In this document: positions 1-6,574 of the stretch, piece by piece | Position numbering within the stretch: the stretch's first letter is position 1 | Layout: each line of letters opens with the position of its first letter | DNA from: an uncultured Chloroflexaceae bacterium | GTDB lineage: Bacteria; Chloroflexota; Chloroflexia; Chloroflexales; Chloroflexaceae | NCBI GenBank assembly: GCA_937141995.1 | Contig: CAKZQX010000138.1 | Span: forward strand, 1-11,301 | Direction of reading: 5' to 3' | DNA length: 11,301 bases | The notes under the pieces: generated by a model | The model's database searches: none | What the model was told of the DNA's origin: nothing | What the model saw: only the letters and a program-made list of their open reading frames with translations | Made by a program: the position numbers and the translations under genes

Positions 1-1059
1 GGCTGTGCCCAGCACGCTAACCCGGCGCGATGCGCCCGAACGCAGGCCCGGCGCGGCAGCGGCACGCGCCGCCTCAAGCAACCCGACATTGCCGACCAGA
101 GTAACCAGACGCCCACCCGGACGAAGTACCCGCTGAATTTCAGCCAGCACACCCCGGTAAAGCGCCGGCAAATCCTGTTCGAGAGCTACCTGTTTCCCAA
201 ATGGCATATTCGTCGCCACTTTGTCAACACTTTCTGCCGGCAGCGGTAGCGACCGTGCATCCCACCGCTCGCATGTAACCTCTCCGCGGATCTGTCGGGT
301 GTTGATCCGCAAGTTCTTGACCGCTTCGCCAGTGTGATCACTGCCATACAGACGCGCAAACGGCCCCGCCGCCGCGCGCTCAAGCAGCAGAGTACCGGTT
401 CCCGCCAGCGGATCAAGAAAAATATCCTGCGATGCGGGATCGGTGAGCCAGACCATGGCCGCCGCCAGTGCCGGGCGTAGCGCGGCCGGCATATGCCGTT
501 CCCGACTGCGATGACGCATCTCCGGCCCGGAGAGACGCACACCACATACCAGTTCCTGCTTCAGCAGGGTCGCCCAGACTTCGATGTCAGCATCTTCCGC
601 GACCTCACGCCAGCGTCCCGGCCAACCGGCTTTGATCGCATCGGTGACAGCACGACCAATGTCACGGCGGCGAAACTGGTGCGCCCCGACCTCGCGCGTC
701 ACCACACGAAAAGTTGTCGGCTTGCGGCGGGTGTTGAGCGCCTGCGACCAGGCCGCAAGCGCGTCACCAACCATGCGAGTATCCCGCGTCGCCGCGAATA
801 TCTGCCGTAGCCCGCGATCATCGGGAGCGATTTTGAAGGCACGTACCGCCACGGCAAACACATCTTCACTGATCCGCAGGCGCAACAGTTCACGCGGATT
901 TCCATTGTAGCGCAGCAGCACCAGATCATTGCGCCCCGGCACAAAATGCGTTCCCGCTGCCTGCGGGCGGCCGGACCCACCACGTACCGACAGGCGTTGT
1001 TCGGCTTCCTGCCCGGCTAACGGCCCAAGACCCGGCAGAGTTTGAAGGAGATATACCAT
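1..1059 (-). CDS. RNA N2-guanine-type methyltransferase (THUMP/UPF0020-like), 3' end cut by window edge
   Basis: Probable S-adenosylmethionine-dependent RNA methyltransferase of the COG0116/Trm14-TrmN type, which methylates guanine N2 in tRNA or rRNA in the cytoplasm. The 353 visible codons begin MVYLLQTLPGLG. Residues 1-180 fit the ferredoxin-like/THUMP front half. R-H-x-P-A-A-L-R-P at about 188-196 is the usual lead-in to the catalytic domain. DPLAGTGTLLLERA (216-229) is the SAM-binding motif I, and TNMPFGKQ (283-290) is the N-x-P-F-G catalytic motif IV, a form typical of N2-guanine enzymes. VLRPGGRLVTLVG (311-323) is a late Rossmann strand. Family members are often about 330-400 residues, so little is missing. 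The ATG at 1059 lies 16 bases after the stop of the CAP gene on the same strand, so co-transcription is likely. The Shine-Dalgarno is weak (AAAGG, 13 bases upstream). The fold is well supported; the exact target nucleotide is unknown. Confidence 0.82.
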   Translation of the reverse strand, partial: MVYLLQTLPGLGPLAGQEAEQRLSVRGGSGRPQAAGTHFVPGRNDLVLLRYNGNPRELLRLRISEDVFAVAVRAFKIAPDDRGLRQIFAATRDTRMVGDALAAWSQALNTRRKPTTFRVVTREVGAHQFRRRDIGRAVTDAIKAGWPGRWREVAEDADIEVWATLLKQELVCGVRLSGPEMRHRSRERHMPAALRPALAAAMVWLTDPASQDIFLDPLAGTGTLLLERAAAGPFARLYGSDHTGEAVKNLRINTRQIRGEVTCERWDARSLPLPAESVDKVATNMPFGKQVALEQDLPALYRGVLAEIQRVLRPGGRLVTLVGNVGLLEAARAAAAPGLRSGASRRVSVLGTA

Positions 1060-1075
1060 ACGTTACCACAAACCT

Positions 1076-2365
1076 TTATTGACAGGCTGAGATCGTCCCC
1101 TGCGGGTCAACTTCTTTGCCAAACCAGACTACCGCGTGATGCTCGTATACCGCCACGCCCATAGCCTGCCAGGGCCCCCAGTTATTCTGCTCAATGATAA
1201 CAGCATTGTGCCCCGGACTGTTCTGCCAGGCATTTAATGCACCAGCCGCATCGGCCTGCCCTGAGAAGCCATAGGCGATTTCATACCCATCTCCTATGTA
1301 TCTATTCCCGGTTATTTCGCGGGGCTTATTCCACATCCCGGTAGCATTGGCATGATCAGAAGTATAACAGACAGGACTCCACTCACCCTGGTCCGACCAG
1401 CTATGCATATTGCAAGCCTCGCCCCGGTTATCTGTGCCACTATCAGGTTCATTGTTGTGCAGATCAAGTACATGGGCCTGCGCAACATGAGTAAGTGACT
1501 TTGAAATCGGCACATCCGGCAATCCGGTGGCGTTGCGGTAGTCATTCACCAGACGGGCCAGTTCCGCCTCCTGTGCCGTCAGGCAGGTTCCGGGAATGGG
1601 ATACTCCGCTGTAACTGTGGTCGGCGTTGGCGACACTGGACTGGGTGATACCGTCGGCGTCGGTAATATTGGACTGGGTAACGGTGTTGATGTTATAACC
1701 GGACTGGTCGAGGGCGCAGGGTAGGCCGGTGGCACTGATGGTTGCACTGGTGTACCGGAGGCATACGCGCGAACTTCGTTCCCCAGCAACCCTAACAAAA
1801 CTTCGTACTGAGTACCCGCCAGTTCCGTATGATGCTCCATCCGCCGCCGCTCAAAATACTGGATGGTCCCGCTCCAGTCGTCAAGGGTGGCATAAAACGG
1901 TTCGGTTATCGGATAGCCAAAGCGCTCCAGACCACCATTCTGTTCCCAGTAACGTTTAAATGGTTCGCACAGACTGTGGTCCGTAACTGCGAAGTAGCGG
2001 CAACCCGAGGGCGCATCACGCACCTGCGGAAAGTCGCGCCATGGACGACCCTGGAGTTCAAGCAATCCCGCGCCTAACCGACCGGCCAGCACACCTTCCA
2101 CGCCATGATCTTCCAGGCGATCCCGCTCAAACCATTGGGTTGGTCCGGTCCAACCATCGTTATTTGTCTCAACCCGCAACTCGGTGGTCGGGTAACCAAA
2201 CACCGGCAGACCACCATTTTGTTCCCAATAAGTTAGAATCACGCCCTCAATACAATAGCCTGTCTCTGCAAAGCAGCGCGTACGTTGCGCCCGGGTCACC
2301 ATGGGCATCAACCAGATGGCCAGTAACAGGAATGCGAACACCACCGGCAGAAATCGACGTTGCAT
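1076..2365 (-). CDS. Secreted CAP/SCP-domain protein with two N-terminal W-E-Q-N-G-G repeats
   Basis: Exported protein of 429 residues. MQRRFLPVVFAFLLLAIWLM plus PMVTRA form a signal peptide with cleavage likely after residue 26. Two copies of a repeat follow: YWEQNGGLPVFGYPTTE (46-62) and YWEQNGGLERFGYPITE (139-155), each followed by a Q-W/Y-F-E-R segment (77-81, 169-173). Residues 205-258 are a Pro/Ser/Thr-rich linker. The C-terminal CAP domain (PF00188-type, about 263-417) has N-D-Y-R-N (274-278), H-S-W (His321), Y-E-I-A-Y-G (Glu362), SPGHNAVI (His386) and MGVAV (402-406), so the conserved His/Glu/His set is present. CAP proteins act outside the cell; biochemical roles vary and none can be assigned here. 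The frame is open back to an ATG at 2476, but the ATG at 2365 is chosen because AAGGAG stands 9 bases before it and the signal peptide begins there. It probably heads a two-gene unit with the methyltransferase. Confidence 0.85.
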   Translation of the reverse strand: MQRRFLPVVFAFLLLAIWLMPMVTRAQRTRCFAETGYCIEGVILTYWEQNGGLPVFGYPTTELRVETNNDGWTGPTQWFERDRLEDHGVEGVLAGRLGAGLLELQGRPWRDFPQVRDAPSGCRYFAVTDHSLCEPFKRYWEQNGGLERFGYPITEPFYATLDDWSGTIQYFERRRMEHHTELAGTQYEVLLGLLGNEVRAYASGTPVQPSVPPAYPAPSTSPVITSTPLPSPILPTPTVSPSPVSPTPTTVTAEYPIPGTCLTAQEAELARLVNDYRNATGLPDVPISKSLTHVAQAHVLDLHNNEPDSGTDNRGEACNMHSWSDQGEWSPVCYTSDHANATGMWNKPREITGNRYIGDGYEIAYGFSGQADAAGALNAWQNSPGHNAVIIEQNNWGPWQAMGVAVYEHHAVVWFGKEVDPQGTISACQ

Positions 2366-2504
2366 TAATGGTAGCTCCTTTTCGTCGTAAATCACGCTCC
2401 TGCCCCCATAACTACCATCCCGATACATAGCGAAACGTAGTAGTTTGGAGGATCCGGTAACGTGGTTTTTGTCCACACATCACAGCGATAATCAACAAGA
2501 CATG

Positions 2505-2663
2505 GACAGGACGTACGTGGTGCATGTTCAAATTCCACATAACATATATACTTCGTACAAATATTGTGTGAAAACGAATGACATCTTCCGCCCTACCGGA
2601 GGCGAAACCAGTCTTCCACCTGGGTTCACGCCTGATGTAAACGCCCACCGCGTACGTCCTGTC
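2505..2663. mobile_element. MITE-like element with 18-bp terminal inverted repeats
   Basis: The left end (2505-2522, GACAGGACGTACGTGGTG) and the inverse complement of the right end (2646-2663) agree at 17 of 18 positions. Both ends are bordered on the outside by ATG (2502-2504 and 2664-2666), which could be a 3-bp target duplication. The 159-bp body holds no credible reading frame. Its right part contains a GC-rich hairpin repeat (2585-2608) seen again between amt and mcr. This is what a non-autonomous miniature inverted-repeat element looks like, but the transposase family cannot be named. It fills most of the 325-base gap between the CAP and M20 genes. Confidence 0.55.
2585..2608 (+). repeat. 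GC-rich quasi-palindromic repeat, copy 1
   Basis: Reads CTTCCGCCCTACC then GGAGGCGAAAC. The core CGCC...GGAGGCG can fold, and a CACCTGGGTTC segment follows at 2617-2627. Related copies lie at 6267, 6420 and 6575. This copy sits inside the MITE-like element. Confidence 0.5.
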
Positions 2664-2690
2664 ATGGACTCTTTGCGGTATAAGCCGGCG

Positions 2691-3776
2691 CTACTCCAGA
2701 ATCATTGTGTGCAGCACATCATACATCTGCACCAGACTGTCAATGGCAACCCACTCCTCCGGGGAATGCAACCCTGCCCCAACCGGCCCAAAGCAGACAG
2801 CCGGAATACCCGCCGCACTGTAGAAGCGCGCATCGGTGCTGAAGTGCTCGCTATAAAACTGGGGTTCCTGATTGCGTATGCGCGTGGTGACAGCAGCCAG
2901 TCGCCGGACATGGGGATTCTCCGGACTGGTCGCCAGCGGCGCAGCCCGCCGACACGCAATCTCCTCAGCCGCGGGAAAACAGGTACGCACCAGGGCCAGA
3001 ATATCTTCAGGCTGATCATCGGGAATATGCCGCACATCGAGTGTTAAATCGAGTTCGGGCGGCACCTGGTTGGGCGAGCCAATCCCCGCCTGAATCGCTG
3101 TTGGGGTGACAGTCGTGCGCCATGTCGCCTGTTCCAGCGGAGGAAAATGCTCGAATAAGCCTGCGAGCCCGGCATGCAACGCCAGGATCGGGTTACGCCC
3201 TTCCCAGGGACGTGAGCCATGGGCAGACATACCCGGCAGTCGGAGTTCAATCCAGAGCGCGCCCTTATGCTCATTGCAAATATTCATATCAGTCGGTTCA
3301 GCCGCAATAAAATAGTCACAGCGCCAACCATCGTTAAACAACCGCTCAGTACCGTGGGCGCCACCAATCTCTTCATCACTCACAAACTGAAACCCAACAT
3401 CAGGGCGCATATCCCGTGCCGCCAGATCCTTGAGCAGCCGCAGCAGCACCGCCACACTGCCCTTCATATCCTGACTACCCCGCCCGTAGATGCGGCCATC
3501 GCGTATCTGAGGATCAAACTGCGCGGGTTGCCCCATGACAACATCTACATGTCCATTGAGCAGCAGCGCCGGTTCATAGGTGTCATGCAACGTTGCAACG
3601 ATTGCCGGTTTGCCATTACTGGTGGAGCGATGCACAAAAATACCAGGAATAGCACTGAGATAGTGATCCAGATAATCGACTACAGCACTAAGTTGATCAG
3701 GTCGGTCAGCAGTGCTCTGAAAACGGATCATATCACACGTTAGTCTAACAAGTTCATCGCGCAGTATATCCGGCAT
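2691..3776 (-). CDS. M20-family zinc metallopeptidase/deacylase (ArgE/DapE/CPG2 type)
   Basis: Cytoplasmic di-zinc hydrolase of 361 residues, cleaving an amide bond in a small N-acyl amino acid or dipeptide. Visible M20 motifs in order: NGHVDVV with zinc ligand His76 and catalytic Asp78; GRGSQDMKG with bridging Asp103; SDEEIGG with general base Glu135 and ligand Glu136; AAEPTD with Glu160; and the last ligand His337 in GLHSPEEW. The dimerisation domain spans roughly 170-280 (GMSAHGSRPWEGRNP at 182-196). Length is close to the usual family range and all metal ligands are kept, so it should be active. No signal peptide is visible. The ATG at 3776 has GGGAG 6 bases upstream. The neighbouring genes do not reveal the substrate; acetylornithine deacetylase, succinyl-diaminopimelate desuccinylase and general carboxypeptidase are all possible, so no gene symbol is given. 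Confidence 0.88.
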   Translation of the reverse strand: MPDILRDELVRLTCDMIRFQSTADRPDQLSAVVDYLDHYLSAIPGIFVHRSTSNGKPAIVATLHDTYEPALLLNGHVDVVMGQPAQFDPQIRDGRIYGRGSQDMKGSVAVLLRLLKDLAARDMRPDVGFQFVSDEEIGGAHGTERLFNDGWRCDYFIAAEPTDMNICNEHKGALWIELRLPGMSAHGSRPWEGRNPILALHAGLAGLFEHFPPLEQATWRTTVTPTAIQAGIGSPNQVPPELDLTLDVRHIPDDQPEDILALVRTCFPAAEEIACRRAAPLATSPENPHVRRLAAVTTRIRNQEPQFYSEHFSTDARFYSAAGIPAVCFGPVGAGLHSPEEWVAIDSLVQMYDVLHTMILE

Positions 3777-3797
3777 AACGGGCTCCCTATTTCTGAA

Positions 3798-3825
3798 ACT
3801 ATAGTGGAGAATATTTTACAGTCTA
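3798..3825 (-). promoter_or_regulatory. Candidate sigma-70-type promoter for the M20 gene
   Basis: On the minus strand TAGACT (3825-3820) is followed after 16 bases by TATAGT (3803-3798), 4/6 and 5/6 matches to the -35 and -10 consensus. Transcription would begin near 3791, leaving a short leader that still includes the GGGAG ribosome site at 3787-3783. Chance matches of this quality are not rare. Confidence 0.35.
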
Positions 3826-3882
3826 CCACAATCCGCTATCTACGTGTGAGAAAGCCAGGAAGAGGAATCCAGACACACAAGC

Positions 3883-3911
3883 GCGGAGGCCGGGATAATC
3901 CCGACCTCCGC
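3883..3911 (-). terminator. Hairpin terminator after amt
   Basis: GCGGAGGCCGGGA and TCCCGACCTCCGC flank a 3-base loop. In minus-strand RNA all 13 positions pair (one as a G-U wobble); in plus-strand RNA that position would be a C-A mismatch, so the sequence favours transcription on the minus strand, from amt. It begins 65 bases after the amt stop. There is no clean U-run, only GCTTGTGTGTC. Confidence 0.6.
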
Positions 3912-3976
3912 ATACGCACTACACTGTAACAACCGGCCACCAGCAACCGACATTCAGCCGGCCACCAGGTCTACTG

Positions 3977-5416
3977 CTACTTGGCTGGAGCGCGGCTCAC
4001 ACCACCTGTCGCAACCGGCGGCGCGCCGGCTTCCGGTGGGGTCAGAAAATCAGGATAGGCAACCGCACCATGCTCGCCAATATCCAGACCTAATTCCTCT
4101 TCCTCGGCGCTAACCCGCAGGCCAAGCGTCACCTTGATGGCATAGAACAGCACCCCCGACGTGACGACTGTCCAGAGGCCAATCGAAACGACACCGACAA
4201 TCTGCGCAATCAGCAGGGTAGCCCCACCACCGGCGAAGAGGCCCAGCGTACCGGTGTTACCTTCGATTGTGGCAAACAGACCCACGGCCAGGGTACCCCA
4301 GACACCATTCACCAGGTGAGCCGGAACCGCGCCGACGGGATCGTCAATCTTCAGCGATTCCATCCAGGCGGCCGAGAAGACAATCAGCGGACCCGCAACC
4401 AGACCGATAATCACAGACGCCAGCGGGGTCACATAGGCGCAGGGCGCGGTAATCGCCACCAGACCACCGATAACACCATTCATCGTCATCGTCATATCCG
4501 GCTTGCCGTTCTTAAACCAGGTTGTGAACATTGCGCCCAGCGCGCCCGCAGCCGCAGCCAGGGTCGTGTTAACGGCCACCAGCGCAACCGCATTGGCATC
4601 ACCCTGGGTTGAGAGGGCCAACTGGCTACCCGGGTTAAAGCCGTACCAACCGAGCCAGAGGATGAACACACCCAGCCCTGCCAACGCCAGGTTATGACCG
4701 GGGATCGGCTGCGACTTACCGTCACCGCTAAAGCGCCCGATGCGCGGCCCCAGGATAATGGCACCCATCAGCGCCGCCCAGCCACCAACACTGTGAACAA
4801 CCGTGCTCCCGGCGAAGTCGGTAAAGCCCCAATTACCATCGGTGCTCCCGCTGTAGTGGTTCAGCCAGCCCGCACCACTCCAGACCCAGTGAACGACAAC
4901 CGGGTAGATAATGATCGAAATAACCGCGCTAAAGATCAGGTAGCTTGAGAACTTGGTCCGCTCGGCCATTGCCCCGGAGACAATGGTTGCAGCAGTACCG
5001 GCAAAGACCACCTGGAACAACCAACTTGCCAGGATAGGCGCCCCCCCTGCCTCAGTGGGATCATATCCCAGGAAGAATGCATCGGTACCGATAAAGCCGC
5101 CGGCCGAGGTACCGTAGGCAATGCCCCAGCCAATTGCCCAGAATGCGATCGCCGCCATCGAGAAGTCCATCATGTTCTTCATCATGATATTGACGACATT
5201 CTTTGAGCGAGTCGAGCCGGCTTCCAGGAAAGCAAACCCAGCCTGCATAAAGAATACCAGAAAAGCGGCAACAAGCAGCCACATCGTATCTGCGGCAACA
5301 GCAACCTCTGCGGCCTGATCAGCCGCTTCCTGCGCAAAAGCGCTTGTCCCAAGTGCCAGGAAGAGTCCCAATGCACCAACTACTGCTACGCCCCACTTAC
5401 CCCATGTCCGTATCAT
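3977..5416 (-). CDS. amt: Ammonium transporter, Amt/MEP/Rh family
   Basis: Inner-membrane ammonium channel of 479 residues, normally trimeric and gated by a PII protein. MIRTWGKWGVAVVGALGLFL plus ALGTSAFA is a signal peptide, with mature protein likely from Gln29, followed by about eleven hydrophobic segments (45-430). The twin pore histidines are His208 in DFAGSTVVHSVGG, the family signature, and His367 in VPAHLVNGVWG. Phe134 (FQVVFAG) and Phe260 (GWYGFNPGS) fit the two gate phenylalanines. The C-terminal tail LGLRVSAEEEELGLDIGEHG (431-450) is the conserved regulatory helix that couples to PII, followed by a Pro/Ala-rich extension. The ATG at 5416 has AAGGAG 8 bases upstream. No glnK (PII) gene accompanies it: the downstream neighbour is an unrelated peptidase behind a terminator, and 1.5 kb of non-coding DNA lies upstream. 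Confidence 0.96.
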   Translation of the reverse strand: MIRTWGKWGVAVVGALGLFLALGTSAFAQEAADQAAEVAVAADTMWLLVAAFLVFFMQAGFAFLEAGSTRSKNVVNIMMKNMMDFSMAAIAFWAIGWGIAYGTSAGGFIGTDAFFLGYDPTEAGGAPILASWLFQVVFAGTAATIVSGAMAERTKFSSYLIFSAVISIIIYPVVVHWVWSGAGWLNHYSGSTDGNWGFTDFAGSTVVHSVGGWAALMGAIILGPRIGRFSGDGKSQPIPGHNLALAGLGVFILWLGWYGFNPGSQLALSTQGDANAVALVAVNTTLAAAAGALGAMFTTWFKNGKPDMTMTMNGVIGGLVAITAPCAYVTPLASVIIGLVAGPLIVFSAAWMESLKIDDPVGAVPAHLVNGVWGTLAVGLFATIEGNTGTLGLFAGGGATLLIAQIVGVVSIGLWTVVTSGVLFYAIKVTLGLRVSAEEEELGLDIGEHGAVAYPDFLTPPEAGAPPVATGGVSRAPAK

Positions 5417-5452
5417 TTGTGTATCTCCTTAAAATATCCAGCAACTCGCACC

Positions 5453-5480
5453 AAAATACGCCTTAATCTGTAAGATTCAA
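5453..5480 (-). promoter_or_regulatory. Candidate promoter for amt
   Basis: Minus strand TTGAAT (5480-5475), a 16-base spacer, then TATTTT (5458-5453), ahead of the amt ribosome site AAGGAG at 5430-5425. Four of six positions match at each box. I see no sigma-54 type GG-N10-GC promoter clearly placed here. Confidence 0.3.
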
Positions 5481-5486
5481 GCCATC

Positions 5487-5518
5487 ATGCGCTACGCCTG
5501 GTATGGTATGCAGCGCAT
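5487..5518. promoter_or_regulatory. Inverted repeat upstream of amt
   Basis: ATGCGCT (5487-5493) and AGCGCAT (5512-5518) are perfect inverse complements around an 18-base loop that includes GGTATGGTATG. It could be an operator or a leader hairpin, depending on where transcription starts. It lies just upstream of the candidate -35 box at 5480-5475. Confidence 0.3.
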
Positions 5519-5538
5519 AGAAACCGCGTCATCGCTAC

Positions 5539-5558
5539 ATTAAGCCACACTGCTTAAT
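5539..5558. promoter_or_regulatory. ATTAAGC-N6-GCTTAAT palindrome, possible operator of amt
   Basis: Perfect 7-bp arms, ATTAAGC (5539-5545) and GCTTAAT (5552-5558), spaced by 6 bases, give a 20-bp site with the geometry bound by dimeric helix-turn-helix regulators. Its near edge is 123 bases from the amt start and about 59 bases upstream of the candidate -35 box, a position that would suit an activator. The regulator is unknown. A second short palindrome, GGCC-TTAC-GGCC, follows at 5562-5573. Confidence 0.4.
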
Positions 5559-5831
5559 TCCAGGCCTTACGGCCATAAACACAAGAAAACTTCGGATTCA
5601 AGGTACAACTATGTGGTTAGCTACACAGGATCGAAAAATCGTATTTCATACCCTGAGATGATCCACACTACAAACTGCGGATCACCGAATATCATATGCA
5701 AGTTATCAATATAAGATGTGTATACATACAGAAACAGGCAGAGCCGCGATCACTGTTATTTGGAGGTATACATCACAGAGCATCGCAGGCAAGGGTTGGG
5801 GATAGATCTAGCGCGCAACACACCGCCTCTG

Positions 5832-5924
5832 CAGCCCCGCAGTGGTGTGGGCAACACTACTAATCATCACCTCCTTTCTTGAGAGACCACAAGACACACA
5901 GTGGTCCAACAGCAAACAGGGCTG
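5832..5924 (+). ncRNA. Candidate folded RNA exposing an anti-Shine-Dalgarno sequence
   Basis: An outer stem CAGCCC (5832-5837)/GGGCTG (5919-5924) could enclose two hairpins: AGTGGTGT-GGGCA-ACACTACT (5841-5861) and GACCAC-N10-GTGGTC (5885-5906). Between them 5862-5884 stays unpaired and carries ATCACCTCCTTTCT (5866-5879), the same sequence as the common 16S rRNA 3' tail. The 8-bp hairpin contains a pair that is G-U on plus and C-A on minus, which favours plus-strand RNA. Exposed CCUCC between hairpins is a pattern seen in trans-acting small RNAs. No clear promoter or U-run terminator is visible. An alternative reading is a stray strong ribosome site on the minus strand. Confidence 0.25.
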
Positions 5925-6139
5925 TTTCAATAAACCAAACTTTAATGATGAGGTTGTCAAGTATAGTACCAAAAGTCCCTCCAGTATGACTATGGTGAAG
6001 ATACCCAAAATACCCCCCCATCTCACTGGATATTATGTCCAAATACCTACAGCAGACATTGTTCTGGTTTACCTGACAATCGAGATCGCCTGGAAGTTGA
6101 TCACGGCGTGCATAAATCCCGTTGTGGTGGGGTGGACGC

Positions 6140-6167
6140 TTCGTGCTATCTCTGAATCAGGCACGAA
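6140..6167. other. Hairpin TTCGTGC...GCACGAA
   Basis: Perfect 7-bp arms (6140-6146 and 6161-6167) around a 14-base loop that has a small inner CTG-AAT-CAG stem (6152-6160). No U-run follows, so it is not a standard terminator. Function unknown. Confidence 0.35.
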
Positions 6168-6214
6168 TAGTGTTAAAGAGGGGCAATGATTCTTAAGGAA
6201 ATCACGAACATGTT

Positions 6215-6233
6215 GTTGACATTTTCTGTCAAC
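6215..6233 (+). promoter_or_regulatory. GTTGACA-TTTTC-TGTCAAC palindrome, possibly overlapping a -35 box
   Basis: Perfect 7-bp arms and a 5-base loop. The left arm contains the exact -35 consensus TTGACA (6216-6221), with TATCTT 17 bases later (6239-6244), so a plus-strand promoter with its -35 inside an operator-like palindrome is possible. No gene starts soon after it. Confidence 0.3.
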
Positions 6234-6266
6234 TATGGTATCTTTGAGAGTTTAACAACAATGCTT

Positions 6267-6287
6267 CTCTCGCCTACAGGAGGCAGG
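6267..6287 (+). repeat. GC-rich quasi-palindromic repeat, copy 2
   Basis: CTCTCGCCTACAGGAGGC is followed by AGGCAGCAGGTTTAACCC. Most divergent copy of the repeat described at 2585. It starts 153 bases before the next copy. Confidence 0.4.
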
Positions 6288-6382
6288 CAGCAGGTTTAAC
6301 CCAGACATTTGCTCCCGGTAGCGCTGCGTTGCGCCTGCGGTAGCATAATCCTTGCTCTTTGCTTTTTTGCAAAAAAAGTGCT

Positions 6383-6391
6383 TTATGCACA
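6383..6391 (+). promoter_or_regulatory. Perfect DnaA-box match (TTATGCACA)
   Basis: Matches the bacterial DnaA-box consensus TTATNCACA exactly. It sits in an A/T-rich stretch directly after TTTTTTGCAAAAAAA. An isolated box could serve gene regulation or DnaA binding; there is no dnaA or dnaN gene nearby to argue for an origin. Confidence 0.3.
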
Positions 6392-6419
6392 ACTTTTCTT
6401 TATACAAGAAAGATGGGCG

Positions 6420-6443
6420 CTTCCACCCTGCCACAGGCAAGAC
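6420..6443 (+). repeat. GC-rich quasi-palindromic repeat, copy 3
   Basis: CTTCCACCCTGCC then ACAGGCAAGAC; it matches copy 1 at most positions over 24 bases. It is preceded by an A/T-rich hairpin (TTTCTT-TATAC-AAGAAA, 6396-6412), as copy 4 is also preceded by an A/T-rich hairpin. Confidence 0.45.
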
Positions 6444-6522
6444 TGTGTTCATCTCGTCGAACTGGACGTTTGATCAGACGAAACCAACTGCGCTTTCGGC
6501 AGCCTGGTACTTTAAATGTATC

Positions 6523-6565
6523 TTTTTCACAAAACTATGCACATCATGCATAAGTTTGTGAAAAA
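6523..6565. repeat. 19-bp near-perfect hairpin with 5-base loop
   Basis: Left arm TTTTTCACAAAACTATGCA (6523-6541), loop CATCA, right arm TGCATAAGTTTGTGAAAAA (6547-6565); 17 of 19 positions pair. The outer T-run and A-run would let it work as a terminator for plus-strand or minus-strand RNA. It lies immediately before GC-rich repeat copy 4, so it may instead be part of a repeated element. Confidence 0.6.
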
Positions 6566-6574
6566 AAGCGAAAC

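Noticed and set aside
1044..1059. Plus-strand GAAGGAGATATACCAT, identical to the phage T7 gene 10-type ribosome site used in expression vectors
   Set aside because: It lies across the first codons of the minus-strand methyltransferase (MVYLL), is followed by A rather than G so there is no ATG, and the frames on both sides are continuous. Chance resemblance, not vector contamination.
2366..2476. 37-residue N-terminal extension of the CAP protein from the ATG at 2476
   Set aside because: A good ribosome site and a typical signal peptide begin at 2365; the extension is not signal-like and would bury the signal peptide.
5866..5879. ATCACCTCCTTTCT as the end of a 16S rRNA gene
   Set aside because: None of the conserved sequence of 16S helices 44-45 precedes it, and no spacer tRNA or 23S sequence follows. 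Kept only as a possible anti-Shine-Dalgarno element.
5808..6042. Minus-strand frames of 60-72 codons with hydrophobic stretches
   Set aside because: Starts lack usable ribosome sites, and no transposase, toxin or peptide-precursor feature could be recognised.
5842..6189. 115-codon plus-strand frame in the amt-mcr spacer
   Set aside because: No recognisable motif, no ribosome site before its ATG, odd composition, and overlap with hairpins and with equally open minus frames.
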